From assembly GCA_022316685.1 (NCBI GenBank), contig JAKJHU010000653.1, forward strand, positions 62,001 through 126,000: DNA of 64,000 nt. Direction: 5' to 3'. Origin of the DNA: Progne subis subis (taxonomy: Eukaryota > Chordata > Aves > Passeriformes > Hirundinidae). Positions within the stretch are counted from its first letter, which is position 1. The number at the start of each line of letters is the position of its first letter. The translations under genes and the position numbers were made by a program. Of this stretch, positions 21,336 to 32,611 are shown piece by piece. Below the pieces are notes generated by a model. That model saw only the letters and a list, made by a program, of their open reading frames with translations. It made no database searches and had not been told where the DNA came from.

Positions 21336-22125
21336 TGGATAATCTTAGGAGTTAGGTTTGTTCCGTCTTTTTTCCTTATAGATTTTTTCCCCATAAGTTG
21401 CTAAGAGACTAAGTAGTGGTGCTTAGACAGTGCTTGACCAAGACAAAGGAGGTGGCTGAAAGTCAGGAAGGGGAAGATCATGCTAGTTTTTGGGGCAAGA
21501 CTAGGACAGAGCTGGGGGAGCTGGGGGAGCTGGGGGCTCTTCTCACTCTGAGCATCGGAGAGGACAGCCAGGGTGCTGCTTGCTGTGGGAGAAATCCACT
21601 GTCAACAGAAAGTCCGGTCCTGGGAAATCCACCATCATCTGCTCTTGTGCCCAGGAATTCTGAGCTCCTTCTCCTGCCCTGCTGGAGCTGGGCCAGCCCT
21701 GCCCCGAGGTCATGGCTTCTCCAGCGCTGCTCTTTTTGCTGCGCTGTAGCCCCGCACTGCCCTGCACTGCCGGGACACCCGCTGCCCGCCGGGACATCCT
21801 GCCCTTCCAGCCACCAGCCCCGGAGTTTCCACTGCTCCAGCCTGGTGCTCTCGGAGTCCCAAGGGATCAGACTGCCACAGGCTTTGTAAAACAAAGCCCC
21901 TCGAGGTTCCTGGTTCTGTTTATTATTAATGCTGTAGTTGTTGCTGTTTGTTTGCCTTGTTATACATACTAGTAAAGAACTGTTATTCCTTTCCCCATAC
22001 CTCTGCCAGAAAAGACCCTTTAATTTTCGAAAGTATAGTAACTTGGAGGGAGGGGATTGGAATTCCCCACTCCTAGAGAGGCCTCGCCCCTCCCTAGCAG
22101 ATACCTGTCTTTCAAACCAAGATAC
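21336..22125 (+). repeat. ERV1 3' LTR
   Basis: Begins about TGGATAATCTTAGG and ends at TCTTTCAAACCAAGATA, where the terminal CA is mutated. It contains the TTTATTATTAATGC and CTAGTAAAGAACTGTTATTCC blocks. It is much closer to the LTR at 61,603-62,395 (minus), including about 65 bp of upstream proviral sequence, than to its own 5' LTR. Confidence 0.7.
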
Positions 22126-22209
22126 CTTGGAATCTGACAGGGCTGAGAGCAGGAGAATCCCTGCTCCGGCCGTGGGAGGGCAGAGAGCTCTGCCCCCGCT
22201 GCTGCTCTG

Positions 22210-22620
22210 GGGCGGTGTCGTGTCCACGCATGCTGCCTGTGCCCTGTGCCCTGTCCCTGTGCCCTGTGCCCTGTGCCCTGTGCCCTGTGCCCTGTGCCCT
22301 GTGTCCCTGTGCCCTATGCCCTGTGCCCTGTGCCCTGTGCCCTGTCCCTGTGCCCTGTGCCCTGTGCCTTGTGCCCCGTCCCCTGTCCGTGTCTCTGTGT
22401 CCTGTCCCTGTCCCTGTCCCCTGTCCCCTGTGCCCTGTCCCTGTGCCCTGTGCCCTGTGCCCTGTCCCCTGTCCCTGTGCCCTGTGCCCTGTGCCCTGTC
22501 CCCTGTCCCTGTCCCCTGTCCTTATGCCCTGTGCCCTGTCCCCTGTCCCTGTCCCCTGTCCCCTGTCCCTGTCCCCTGTCCCTGTCCCCTGTCCCTGTTC
22601 CTGTCCCCTCCCCGGCTCTG
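22210..22620. repeat. CCTGTGCCCTGTCC simple minisatellite
   Basis: Roughly fifty 6- to 8-bp units (CCTGTGC, CCTGTCC, CCCTGTC). All reading frames across it stay open on both strands; none is accepted as coding. Confidence 0.95.
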
Positions 22621-22699
22621 GGGCAGTGCTGTGCCTGCACACACTCTCTGTCCCCTGTCCCCTGTCCCTGCCAAGGGATGGGGCTGCCGGTGCCAAGGG

Positions 22700-24370
22700 A
22701 ACACGAGGGACACCGGGAGCACTTCACAAGCATTTAATGCAAAAGATAAAATCATGTGGAAGACAAAAGCAACAGCAACTGTGGCACCATAGCACAGGGC
22801 CACACAAGGACATGTCCCACTGTAGTGGGGTGACACTGCCCGAGGCCAGGCACCCACCAAAGCCGCTCTCACTGCCCTCCACAGCCACACAGGGGAGAGA
22901 AAATTTAACCAAGGGTTCCTGAGTTAAGGACCAGGAGAGATCCCTGATCAAACACCATCATGGGAACAACAGGCTCATAGAGATATGAACTGCATTTATT
23001 GCTAATAAACTCAGAGCAGGACAATGAGAAGAAAAAGAAAACCCTTTATAACACTTTTCCCCACCCCTCCCTCCTTCCACCTCTGCCTCCTACCCAGCAT
23101 TTCAGGGAGACAGGGAATGGGGTCATGGTCAGTTCATCCCCTGTGGGTTCTCCCTCTGCTCAGGGACAGGAGTCGTTCCCCTGCCGCACCCTGGGGGCTC
23201 TCCCACCGGAGAGTTCTCCAGGAACTTCTCTAACCTGAGTCCATCCCACGGGGAACAGCCCCCCTCAGACTGCTGCAGCGTGGGTCACTCTGCCATGGGG
23301 TCAGACCTTCAAGGACAGGCTGCTCCAGCGGGGGCCCCTCTGTCCATGGGGTCACAGCCTCCTCTCAGGCATCCCCGTGCTCCAGCGTGGCTCCTCCAGG
23401 GGCTGCGGGGGGATCTCTGCATCCTCGTGGATCTCTGCATCCAATACCTCCATCTTTGGAGCCACCAGGGACTGGATCTGCCAGACACAGAGGAAACTTC
23501 CAGAACCTTCTCTCAGAGCCCAGCCCTGTAGAAAATCCAGCTACTAAAATGGGGCAATGCAAACCCAATACAGCTCCAAAAATGGGGTCCCAGATATCCA
23601 GCAGCTCAGGTGCACCTCAAAATGGCCATCCAAGATGTCCAGGGGCTCAGGGGTGCCCAAAAATGAGGCCCCAGCTGAGGGCGTTCTCTGCTTGGCTGAG
23701 CGCTGCCTGAGGGCTGGGGCTGCAGCAAGGGGGGACACCCTCCTCCAGCGGGGATGTCCCACAAATGGGGAATCCTCAGAAGCCCCCTGGAACCCCGGGG
23801 CTGGGCTGGCCCTGCCTGCATGCTGAGACACCAAAACTGCTCCTGTCCCTGCCCTCTGCAAGTGCACAGGGACAGGAAATACAAGGAAAGGCCCAGGAGC
23901 TGAGAGAAGGATGGGCAGGGATCCTGGTCCCAGCACGGGCACGGGCATAACAGACCCAGCCTGGGCACAGGGAGTGAATTTATTCACAGCAGAACCAAAA
24001 GAGAAATCTCTCCAACACCTTCCCCCACCCAGTGGGGATCTGGGGGATGAGTTCTGCAATGAGACAGCCACACTTTGGGATGAAGAGCTTGGGGCAAGCC
24101 AGTTACTGAGGAGGTTTTGGGGCACCCTCCAGTCCTGAGGGATGAGTTGCTGGGAGGGGGAAGACACCTGGCTCTGACACTGGAGCTGGGCCCATATTAG
24201 GAAAGATGTGGGAAGCCCCTTTTAGGGAAGATCCTGCTGCTTTCTGCCAGTTTAGGGGGGTTATAAATGGCTTTGGGGAATTTCCTGGCCAGTTTATAGG
24301 TGAAGGTGACCTCATCTTTTGGAGGATCCTGATGCTTTCTGCCAGTTTCGGGCATTCTACGTGGCTTGTG
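22700..24370. other. Repeat-like intergenic sequence with a zinc-finger-gene 3' end relic
   Basis: 22,980-23,520 is a block with TGCTCCAGCGTGGGTC-like words that looks like an interspersed repeat or old 3' untranslated region. 23,900-24,060 matches the 3' end of the zinc-finger genes read on the minus strand (GGCACAGGGAGTGAATTTATT; compare 25,440 and 58,140), including a minus-strand AATAAA at 23,984-23,979. 24,195-24,360 contains a repeated GATCCTGCTGCTTTCTGCCAG unit. No intact gene. Confidence 0.45.
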
Positions 24371-24523
24371 GTGGACTCGCATTCGTGGGCTCTGATGCCA
24401 CTCGCCCACGCTCTGAACTGGTCCGGACTGGTGCTCCCGGTGCCGCCCGGGGCGGGGCCGCGGGGACCCCCCCAGCACAGCGCGGCTGCTTTGGGGCCGG
24501 CGGCACCGCCCGGCGCTGGGGAC

Positions 24524-25200
24524 GGGGCGTGTCGGGGAGCTGGGGCCGTGCTGGTGCTGCTGGGAGCTCACCTGTCTGGGGGCCAGCGGGACTCGGGTGA
24601 ACGCGTGTGCTCCCCCCGGGGACCCCCAGCCCGGTGTCACCCCCTTTTCTCTGCCCACGGAGCTCCTGAGCCCGCAGCAGCCGCAGCCCCTCCCCGTGGC
24701 CTCGGGCCCGGCCGGGACCCCCCGCTCCATCCCCTGTGGAAGATCAGACGGCTGCAGAAGCTGAGCTGGGTAACACTGCCGACCTTTTGGCCCTGGGACA
24801 GTGGAAGCTGTGCGAGAGAGAAACTCAAGGCAAGAACAAAAGCCAAGACTTCATGTCTGGTCACTCTGACCACTCTGAGGAGACAAGATGTAACAAGGAC
24901 ATTGCTGGCAAAGAATGTAACAAGGACTTGATAACTGAAAAGATTGTGTTAGTAAAGGAACAGAGGCAAAGGGGTCTGAGTGGAAAATTCTGTATGGAAC
25001 TTAGAGAACTATAACTACGAGTGTTTAGTGTAATAATCTGGCTTTGCTTGCGCAAAACAGTGTGTCCTCTCAATTCCTGCAGTCCCTGCGCTGATTTTGG
25101 GAGGGGTCAGGTGTCCCCCGCACCCCACTGTCACTCTGCCCCCGCCCGCCTGCTCCCAGTGTTCCCAAAAAAGCTTCCCAGTTCACGCCGGTGCCGTTTA
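24524..25200 (+). pseudogene. MHC class II beta remnant: signal-peptide exon joined to 3' end
   Basis: 24,538-24,590 encodes GAGAVLVLLGAHLSGGQ, a class II beta leader-like stretch without its start codon (the expected ATG reads GTG). From 24,598 the sequence matches the last intron and terminal exon of the class II beta pseudogene at 55.7-56 kb (minus), including CCCGGTGTCACCCCCTTTTC and GAGCTCCTGAGC. The acceptor before that exon is damaged here (CCCACGG instead of CCCACAG). Exons 2 to 4 are missing, so this is a deletion relic. 25,110-25,190 matches the 3' untranslated region. An SXY promoter follows at 25,288. Confidence 0.6.
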
Positions 25201-25287
25201 TTGGGAGGGTCTTGGGGGCACCCGCGGGGAGCCGGGATTGGGCGGGGAGACGAGTCCGGGAGGGGAACGCTGGGCACTGCGGGTCTG

Positions 25288-25331
25288 CCCGGCAACTGGT
25301 GAGTCATCAGATCTGCTAGCTCTGATTGGCT
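25288..25331 (+). promoter_or_regulatory. MHC class II SXY-type promoter, X and Y boxes
   Basis: X1/X2 region CCCGGCAACTGGTGAGTCATC at 25,288-25,308 and Y box CTGATTGGCT at 25,322-25,331, about 14 bp apart, order X then Y on the plus strand. In class II genes these bind RFX, CREB-family and NF-Y factors and recruit CIITA. A second CTGATTGGCT lies at 25,353. No class II coding exon follows within the next 700 bp, so the promoter is orphaned. Confidence 0.75.
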
Positions 25332-25455
25332 GGACCCTGTTCAACGCCTTCTCTGATTGGCTGAGGAGAGGCCCGGGAGTGGAGAGAAGGACCGAGAGAG
25401 ATCCCGCCCTGAGCGCCAGCGCTGGCACAGACCCGGCCTGGGCACAGGGAGGGAA

Positions 25456-25461
25456 TTTATT
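25456..25461 (-). terminator. AATAAA of the minus-strand zinc-finger gene
   Basis: TTTATT on plus, AATAAA on minus, in a context (GGGAATTTATTACCAACCA) repeated at 58,155-58,160 behind the other zinc-finger relic. It would end the 3' untranslated region of the gene at 26,053-26,736. Confidence 0.5.
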
Positions 25462-25496
25462 ACCAACCACAGCGCACCAGGAGAGGGAGAGAAAAT

Positions 25497-25864
25497 AATT
25501 AGGACCACGAACGACGGTTGGCACTAGAAAAATAATACTTTAATAACAGAAAGAAGAAAATAGGGACGGTGCCCAAAATCTGTGCACAGTACCCCGGAGA
25601 ACTCCGTGGGGGTAACCCAGGGAAGACACGGAACTGAGAAAAACATGACAAAATATAGGGTAGGTCTGAGGGTAAGGGTCCAGTCAGACACTCAAACTGG
25701 GAAGATAACCATACTTGTACAAGATAACTGACCAATCATAAAAACATAAACAGAAAAACTTCATTAACATGTAAATTCCCAAGAACCTTTACTACTTGCC
25801 ATCACTAGTAAGGGGTTTCCCTCAGCCTTAAGTTTAGAGGTGTTTCAGCTTGGCCAACTCCCAC
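25497..25864. mobile_element. Insertion of about 370 bp in the zinc-finger 3' untranslated region
   Basis: Compared with 58,170-58,215, sequence between CACCAGGAGAGGGAGAGAAA and ACAGGAGAAGGAAAAGAAAT is extra here. It is AT-rich and bounded by CAGGAG-like words that could be target-site duplications. The element type is not recognised; a short solo LTR is possible. Confidence 0.4.
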
Positions 25865-26052
25865 AGGAGAAGGAAAAGAAATCCCTTCAACACCTTCCCA
25901 GCACCCAAAGGAGATCACCAGGAGCACGGATCAGCAGGGCTCTGCCCAACGAGGGTCACTGGGGATCATCCAAGGCCGATCCTCCCACGGGGGATGGAGC
26001 TGGAGCAGCGCACGAAGCTCTTCCCGCTCTTGGGGCACTCGCAGCGACGCCC

Positions 26053-26736
26053 TTAGCGGTGCCTCTGTTGGTGTCGGGTCAAGTGAGAACCCCTGGAGAA
26101 GCTCTTCCCACACTCAGGACACTCATAGGGCCTCTCCCCAGTGTGGATGCGCTGGTGCTTTCTCAGGTCACAGCTATATCCAAAGCCCTTCCCACAGTCC
26201 AGGCAGGTGTAGAGCCCTTCCCCAGTGTGGATCACCTGGTGCTGGATCAGCCTGGAGCTGTTTCTGAAACTCTTCCCACATTCCCCACACTCGTAGGGCT
26301 TTTCCCCAGTGTGGATCCTCTGGTGTGTCCTCAGTTGAGAGCTACACCTGAAGCTGTTCCCACACTCCCCACACTCAAAGGGCTTTTCCCCGTTGTGGAT
26401 CCTCTTGTGCTGGATCAGATGGGAGCTCTGGCTGAAGCTCTTCCCACATTCCCCACACTCAAAGGGCCATTCCCCAGTGTGGATCACCTGGTGCTGGATC
26501 AGACTGGATCTCCGGCTGAAACCCTGCCCACATTCCAAGCACTTGTGGGGCTTCTCCCCTCCAGGAGGCTTCTCCACCAGCTCTGAGCTCTGGCTGGATC
26601 TCCGGCCGCCCTCCTGGCACAGGGGGGGTCTTTGCTCCTCGCAGCTCCCTGCGCTGGGTTTGCAGCCCCTCCTCGTGCGGCATCTCCGCGGCTTTGCCTC
26701 CTCCTCCATCCGGCCACTCCTTGGGAATGAAAAATC
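26053..26736 (-). CDS. C2H2 zinc-finger protein, six fingers (terminal coding exon)
   Basis: The exon follows a polypyrimidine tract and acceptor (TCTCCCCAAACCAG, AG at 26,738-26,737). ATG is at 26,709 and the TAA stop at 26,055-26,053, giving 218 residues. The start [16 protein letters not shown] is a basic leader typical of short bird zinc-finger proteins. Six complete CX2CX12HX3H fingers follow, with H-T-G-E-K/R-P linkers, from [12 protein letters not shown] to [12 protein letters not shown]. Such proteins are nuclear and likely bind DNA; no KRAB or SCAN domain is visible. Finger 1 joins the leader abruptly, suggesting loss of a finger compared with related genes. The frame is intact, but the CpG-island first exon is not found on this side: upstream lies ERV-Pro in antisense, cut off at 31.68 kb. 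Expression is therefore doubtful. The inverted copy at 53,295 has seven fingers. Confidence 0.8.
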   Translation of the reverse strand, partial: DFSFPRSGRMEEEAKPRRCRTRRGCKPSAGSCEEQRPPLCQEGGRRSSQSSELVEKPPGGEKPHKCLECGQGFSRRSSLIQHQVIHTGEWPFECGECGKSFSQSSHLIQHKRIHNGEKPFECGECGNSFRCSSQLRTHQRIHTGEKPYECGECGKSFRNSSRLIQHQVIHTGEGLYTCLDCGKGFGYSCDLRKHQRIHTGERPYECPECGKSFSRGSHLTRHQQRHR

Positions 26737-27533
26737 CTGGTTTGGGGAGAAAAAAAAGAGAAGAGTGCCTTAGGCTGGGGGTTCTTCCTTGCACAAGTCC
26801 ATCTCAGGAAGTCATTGGCAATGTAAGAATTGCCACATTGGTCGGTAAGAACCTCCATAAAAAGATTCATTCCAAAAGTCCTCCAAACATCAAGACACAG
26901 ATCAAAAACTCCTCAAACATCAAGAATCAGCCAAAACCTCTTCTAAAATATTCAGCCCCTTGCAAAAACCCAAAGCAACAACATTTAGCTCAATCAAGCT
27001 CAGAAACACCAAGATTCACTCCCATGAAAATCATGGATTCCCCTCCCCGGTCACCTGCTGCATGTGGGGAGGGAAACACTCCTGGGGCTGCGGGGAGGCT
27101 GCAGATACAGGGAGGGCTGGAACCTTGTGATGCCTCCTCTTCCTGCTCCTCCTCCTGTGTCCCTACTCTTCCTCACACTCCTCTTCCTCCCACTATTCCT
27201 CTTTCTCCTGCACAATCCCACCTTCTCCTCCCACGTGCATCAACATTTTGTTCTTCAACCCTGCTTCTCCTTCCCTTCTCCTCCTGCCCCAGGCCCAGCA
27301 CCCACTGCCGGCTCCCTCTTCCCCCCAAACCCACAGCATCCCACCGCAGGGGCAGCGATGGAGCTGGGGCAGGTCGGGCTGGGGCAGCGCTGGGCTCTCG
27401 GCCGCTCCCGCCCGCACTCGGTCCCCGCTGCAGCCGCTCCCGCCAGGACAGCGCGGGGGGGCCCGGCCTTGGCGCTCCCCCCTCCCACCTCCCCAAATTC
27501 CCCTCACGGGGGTGCCCCATGCTCTAGGGGGAA
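26737..27533 (-). other. Intron and GC-rich upstream region of the zinc-finger gene
   Basis: Mirror image of 52,526-53,294. 27,130-27,300 is a C/T-rich (purine-rich on minus) tract. 27,330-27,510 is CpG-rich. The open frames here are composition effects. Part of it recurs at 33,060-33,330. Confidence 0.5.
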
Positions 27534-28050
27534 TGTTCTGCAAACGGGGCACCCCCAGCAAAGGAAGAAGAGCAAAGGGTCTTTACAAACACACGCTGTC
27601 AAGCTGCTTGGGGATAGGGCCAGGCACTTGCACATAAGGAAGGCACAGAAGAAGCCATCAGCTCCAGAAAATGTTATGAACTGACCACACAGACTGCTGC
27701 TCAGCCAAGGGCCTGATAAATTCATCAACTTCAAGAAGAAGAACAAAGACTTCACAGAGCTGTGAATATCGTTACCTGTGCAGAAGTGGGGTGCATCATA
27801 AGGTGGATATGTAGTAGGGGGATTGGGAAGTCTGTACCTCTCAAATACTTCAGACAATGGGGAAAGGGAGAGAGAGATGCAGCTGGGAAAATTAGGATGA
27901 AAAGGAGGCTGCATCCTTCAACAATTGGAGAGGCCCCATGGGAAATGTCCCATGGCCTCTCCCTTTCTTTTATGAATGAAATTACTTTTACAGGACTCCT
28001 CTGTCTTCTTTGAGGACACAAACCTCTGGTGATGTCAAGTTCCCCACACA
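27534..28050 (+). repeat. ERV-Pro copy B: 5' LTR
   Basis: Starts TGTTCTGCAAACGG and ends CCCCACACA. It has GGATGAAAAGG at the TATA position, and U5 sequence TACAGGACTCCTCTGTC shared with all copies. It is inverted relative to 52,010-52,525. Three bases on, TGGGGCCCCTCTGGAATT (from 28,054) is a worn match to a tRNA-Pro primer site. Confidence 0.65.
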
Positions 28051-29640
28051 CCTTGGGGCCCCTCTGGAATTCCTTCCACCGTCTGGGACAGCGGGCAGTG
28101 AGTGGAGCTGAAGGTGCCTCACCCAGTTTGGGTGATGGGCTCCCTTGGGTGGCGGCGGCACCGGGGATTGATTGGGTACCCGAGAGTGTCCAGGAGACAG
28201 ACGAGTGACAGATCAGGGGGGCTGTGAGGAGTCACCAGGGAGAGAGCACTGAACATCTCATCAGTGAGGACACTGGCATCTTCAGGGAGCAAACATGGCA
28301 GGGAACACATGCAGGGTGGAAAAGGGAAAGCCAGGAAAGCGTCCTGGCCAAAGGGATGATGATCCCAAAATATCTCTGAAGGGTCCCTTGGGAGAACGCT
28401 GAGGCGGTTTGCACATTCTCCCAGAAGTAATTTAAGGACATGAACACCCAGAGGGGCAATAAGGGAAGTCAAGAAGGGATTCAGACAACCGGGGATGGAT
28501 GGTGTTGGTGTGCTGGGAAGGGTTAGGGTGAAGGCGAGTGTGCAGGAATACGGTTAAGGCAAGAAGCAGCAGGAGGAATCTCTGTGGTAGGAAAAAGGAT
28601 GATGGAAAAGAGGAGGAAGAGAAAAAAACTGAGGAGACTGGGATGATTTTCAGGAGGGTCGTATGCTCTAAATTTGCCAGCTGATCCAGATCCTTTGTAT
28701 CCCCAGTTTCCAGGACAGGGAAACAAGGAGGTCAGGATTTCAGGGGGTTTCTCTGTGCTGGGGAGCAGCAGGAGCGGGCGCAGAGGTGCGGCACCGGGAG
28801 CACGGGCTGGGGGCCTGTGGGGAGCTGCGGGGCCGGGCCGGGGCTGTGGGGCAGCCGGGGCTCAGCGCCGGGCGCTGCCTGACCCCACCACCCCCGGGCA
28901 GGGCCGGCAGTGGCCCCCGGCCCCCAGGAGGCTGCGGGACGCCCCGGCCGCTGCCCGGCCCCGTGGAGCTGCCGGCCCTGCCCGCCGGGGGAGCCGCCTT
29001 TGGACACTGCGGCAGGACAGGCACCGCCTCTGGGATACGGGCTGGGGAGGGCAGGGCGAGCACAAGGACCAGGAGCAGGAAGGAACACCTGGGAAATGGG
29101 GGTGATTCCTGCAAGGATCAAGATCATCTTTGAAGGATTTTGTCTGGGTCACTGCAGAAAGGAATGCCCTTGCAGAGAGCTCAGCAGCTGTCACAGGATG
29201 AGCACCCACAGGCACTCAGGGGGGCTGCAGCAGTGGCACAAGAAGCCCCTGGAGCACTTGGTCACAAAGGCACAGCAGGTGAATGCAAGAAGGGGTGAGG
29301 AAAAGGCCAAGGTGAAGCCAAAGGCCATGGCAGAGTTTCTACAGCCCCTGAGGGATGAACCCCAGGGCCCAGGGGGCCCCAGCACCCAGGGGACGGGCTC
29401 GGCCACAGCACCTGGCAGAGGCATTGCCATTGCTACTTCTGGGGTACCTTTGTGTCAAATGTCTGACAAGGCCGATGCTGAAGTGAACCCAGAAGTGTGG
29501 GCAGCCCCAGGGAAATAGGGAAAATCAGACACCCAGCCTCTCCAAATTACTCTCAAGCAACCAGGACAAGTGGTGTCTAAAAGCAATACCCTATTCCAAG
29601 GGAGGGAAGGAAGGGCTCACAGCCTGGCATTGAGCCCCTC
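28051..29640 (+). pseudogene. ERV-Pro copy B: leader and gag remnant with CpG-rich segment
   Basis: After the presumed tRNA-Pro primer site comes a leader, then gag remains. 28,570-28,640 is purine-rich. 28,740-29,090 is extremely GC-rich and proline/arginine/glycine coding in several frames; by position and composition it matches the proline-rich domain between matrix and capsid (compare ERV2 gag at 38,880-39,420). 29,200-29,330 keeps a helical, charged stretch like the capsid end. Indels and stops break all frames, and the capsid is mostly missing. The mirror copy is 50,420-52,005. Confidence 0.55.
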
Positions 29641-29655
29641 TGAAAGGCAGGGCTT

Positions 29656-30650
29656 TTGGAGCCTGGCATCTCTCCCTGGAATGCTCCAATGCTGCCAATC
29701 AAGAAACCAGATGCAATCTATAGAATGCTGCAGGACCTAAGAAGAAGAAATGAGATTATTAAACCGAGGCACCCCACAGTCTCAGATCCTTACACCATCT
29801 GCAACCAGGTTCCCTCCTCACACTGCTACCATTCAGCACTTGATGGAAAAGATGCTTTCTGGGGATGCCCACTTACACAGGATGCTGAACAGGAGTTGGC
29901 CTTTGACTGGGAACAAGGGTTAGAAGGGAAAATTTACCTCACCGCAGGGATTGGGTTAAGGCAGGATGTGGATGACTTGCTCCAGTAAGGAGGACAAGAA
30001 GAAGTGGTAGAAGAAGCCTCTATGAAATGGCCCAATTTTCAGACTAAAAAGCATCTTTAAATATTTGGAAAAATAGTGCAAAGGTTGGAAAAAAATGTTA
30101 AATACCTGGGACATAATATGACTGAAAGTTTGAGGTGTATTGACCCAGAGAGGGACAGGGGAATCTCAGAATTAACAATTACCCAGGGATAAAAAGGAGC
30201 TGCGACAACTCTGAGGATTAATAGGGAATTGCAGGACCTGGACTGAGGATTCTCTGTTCTAGTCAGAACGTTGTATGACTTTCTAACCCCAGACAGCCTC
30301 AATGTTATGGTATGGACATGAGAAAGAGAACTAAACTTGAGAAAATTAAAAAAACCCAAAATGATTGATGCCCCAGCCATGGCTCTTCCAGACTCAGAAA
30401 AGGAATTGGAATTGTATGTGAATATTAAACAGGGCCATGCCAAAGGAATCCTTGTGCTACAATATTTAACCCAGTGGCCAGAGTGGCCCCCTCATTGTCT
30501 GCACAATTGTGCAGCCACAGCTCTAAGGGGACCTGAGGCCTGAACACTGACAGCACAAGGAGCTCCTGTTGTTCAAGTCTGGCATCAAGTTCAAGCTTTG
30601 ATAACCAAAAGAGCCTCTAAATGGATGAGCAGTGCTTGGTTATTACAGTA
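29656..30650 (+). pseudogene. ERV-Pro copy B: reverse transcriptase / RNase H remnant
   Basis: 29,656-29,985 encodes the RT fingers and start of the palm: MLPIKKPD and LDGKDAFWGCPL, the latter matching the region of the first catalytic aspartate. A deletion brings the catalytic-loop relic (QDVDDLLQ, 29,964-29,987) too close. Connection-domain-like fragments follow to about 30,560, with stops and frame changes. The mirror copy is 49,320-50,401. Integrase, kept in the mirror copy at 48.2-48.9 kb, is absent here, so this arm carries a deletion near 30,660-30,790 where an AAAC repeat now sits. Confidence 0.7.
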
Positions 30651-30789
30651 TAAAACCTTGTTTAATTAAAAACAAACAAACAAACAAACAAACAGGAAAA
30701 AACCACAAAACGGGGGGCACGGGGTGGTGGAAGGGAAGGGTAGGAAGATGTGAATCACTTGATGGCTGCCCTGGAAGAGAAGCTTAGCT

Positions 30790-31680
30790 CCAGGCAGCCA
30801 GGAGAGGAGCTTTAGAAATGTAAATTAACACTGCTGGGGAAAAGTGTGGACAATGCCTCTTCTTGCCTGGGGCAGGAATTGGGCTGATTCCCTCTGCCCC
30901 TCAGCCCAAGCTCTGCCTGCTTGCACAGATGGAATTGGCACAGCCAAAGGCAGAGCCCACACTCAGGATATCTGACTCTGCAACAGAAACTGGGGCAGCT
31001 GCAAAGGAAAACAGCAAATGGAGAATGCTGTGAAAACTTCACTAAAAGAACTGGGGGGGAATCATCCCTCTCCCCACTCCAACATGTGCTGTCACTGTCT
31101 AGGTCACGTAGGGAGCATGAGAGCACTGGGCTGTTCTTGCTACCACAAGTTCAGAGAAATCAGTTGGGAATCCAAGGATGTGATGATTTAATTAGAGAAA
31201 AGAGATCAATTGATGCAGCCCTGGCTTGAGGGAGCACCCAAAACTGGGGAAAAGATGAACGGCCACCAGAACAAATCCTACAACACCATGGAGCAGCCCC
31301 TGGGAACCCGAATGAATTCATATCAGGGGCCAGAGAACCCATTTATAATTTCACTGCCATAATTCGATTACAAGATGTCCTCAAAATAATAACCAACCAG
31401 ACAGATTCAGCTCCTCACCTTCCTGCCGATCAATCCACTGAGAGAAGGAACGCGGCCTTTCACCTTGGGATGGGATCAGATTATGTTTTAGCGAAAGAGG
31501 AGTTTGTTCCAAATTAAATGACTAAAGATGTTTGGAAATAGCTGACAATGCCAAAGTGATGAAAGAGGTAACAAGGGAAATAAGAAAGTAGCTCCTGTAC
31601 TGGTCCAAATGTGGAAAGACGGGAGTGGGACACGTTTTTGTGGTTCCCTGGCGGACCATGGGTTAAACAAATGCCAGAGC
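30790..31680 (+). pseudogene. ERV-Pro copy B: env remnant, truncated before the 3' LTR
   Basis: 30,790-31,310 mirrors 45,100-45,660 and includes a cysteine-rich stretch in the surface-subunit region. 31,310-31,680 mirrors 44,700-45,100 and 1-400 and encodes the heptad-rich TM region. Several frames, all broken. Homology stops at about 31,680, where class II flanking sequence begins, so the 3' LTR is missing. Confidence 0.65.
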
Positions 31681-32004
31681 TGTCCGGCCCCAAAACTACA
31701 CCCCAAAAATCCCATAACTCAGGGATTCCTCCCAGAAAAAATCTGCTAGGAACTGCCTGAATTGAGTGAAAGAGGGGTTGGGACCCCCAGATTGCGCAGG
31801 AGGGGCCTGGAACCCCCAAAACCCAGCACGGGGGAGAGGGCTTGGGGACTGGGGGACGATTGGGAAGGGGCAGAAGAGCTGGGGTAAAGAGGGGTCTGGG
31901 ACCCCCAAAGAATGGGGGAGGGACAGGGAAACCAAAATTGAGTTGGGAGGGGTCTGTGGATTGGGGGAACCTGAGAAAGGGGGGAGAGGGGAGGGAAAGG
32001 TGGG
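31680..32004 (+). repeat. Duplicated class II flanking segment
   Basis: Matches 55,200-55,450 in direct orientation, for example GAATTGAGTGAAAGAGGGG against GAATTGAGGGAAAGGGGG and GCAGGAGGGGCCTGGAACC. No coding capacity recognised. It marks a junction between ERV-Pro copy B and a class II fragment. Confidence 0.6.
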
Positions 32005-32483
32005 TGCTATAAGTGTATATTATACAGTTGGTGTTTCACAAGATATGTGCTATACGATTGATAACTGTTGTAAGCATATAAGTTTTTATTTCTGCTATTA
32101 GTAAAAAATTAGTCATAGTGGTAGTAGTTGATCTAGTATGCTTAAACTGTCTGTTTGGTCAGGATAACATCCAGTGAACATGTAAAGAAGATCCTGCCAT
32201 TGATATTCCAACTATCAGCATCTACCATCTGAAGCAAGTATGGACCAAGGCCCAGCCTGGAGGTGACAATGAAGACACAGCCAAGAAACATGAATATGCA
32301 ACAGACTGATGCAATAGAAAGGGTATGTAAAGAATATTTCTGTAACAGCAGCTTGTGAATTTGGCTGAATGCCAAATACATCTGGCCGGCTGTAATTTGG
32401 CTTGGTCTGTCTCCTAATTGTCTTATTTTTATTTTATTAAACCTATTGCTAAAATTTACCAGGAAAGTGAACCTCGTTTTTCA
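32005..32483 (+). repeat. Solo LTR-like element, family X copy 2
   Basis: Same family as 14,770-15,332: starts TGCTATAAGTGTATATTATA, ends CCTCGTTTTTCA, with about 85 bp less in the middle. It sits just before the class II exon relic at 32,612, where intron 2 would be. Confidence 0.55.
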
Positions 32484-32611
32484 CAGTGGCCTTGGGGTGG
32501 AAGGATCGTGGTTCCGTGTCCCGCAGCACTCGTTCCCTGCAGCGATTCCCTGCGGCTTGGGGGGAAGGGGGGGGACAGATCCGCACTGGGGGGGTCCCCA
32601 AGCCCCCTGCC

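Noticed and set aside
22112..22922. Frames of 120-280 codons in the CCTGTGCC array
   Set aside because: Simple-sequence by-product; Cys/Pro/Leu/Val on one strand and Gly/Thr/Gln on the other.
28732..29127. Signal-peptide-like frame on the minus strand (and at 50,972-51,328 plus)
   Set aside because: It starts with a leader-like LLLVLVLALPSPA, but the region is the GC-rich gag domain of ERV-Pro read backwards, and the two copies disagree downstream.
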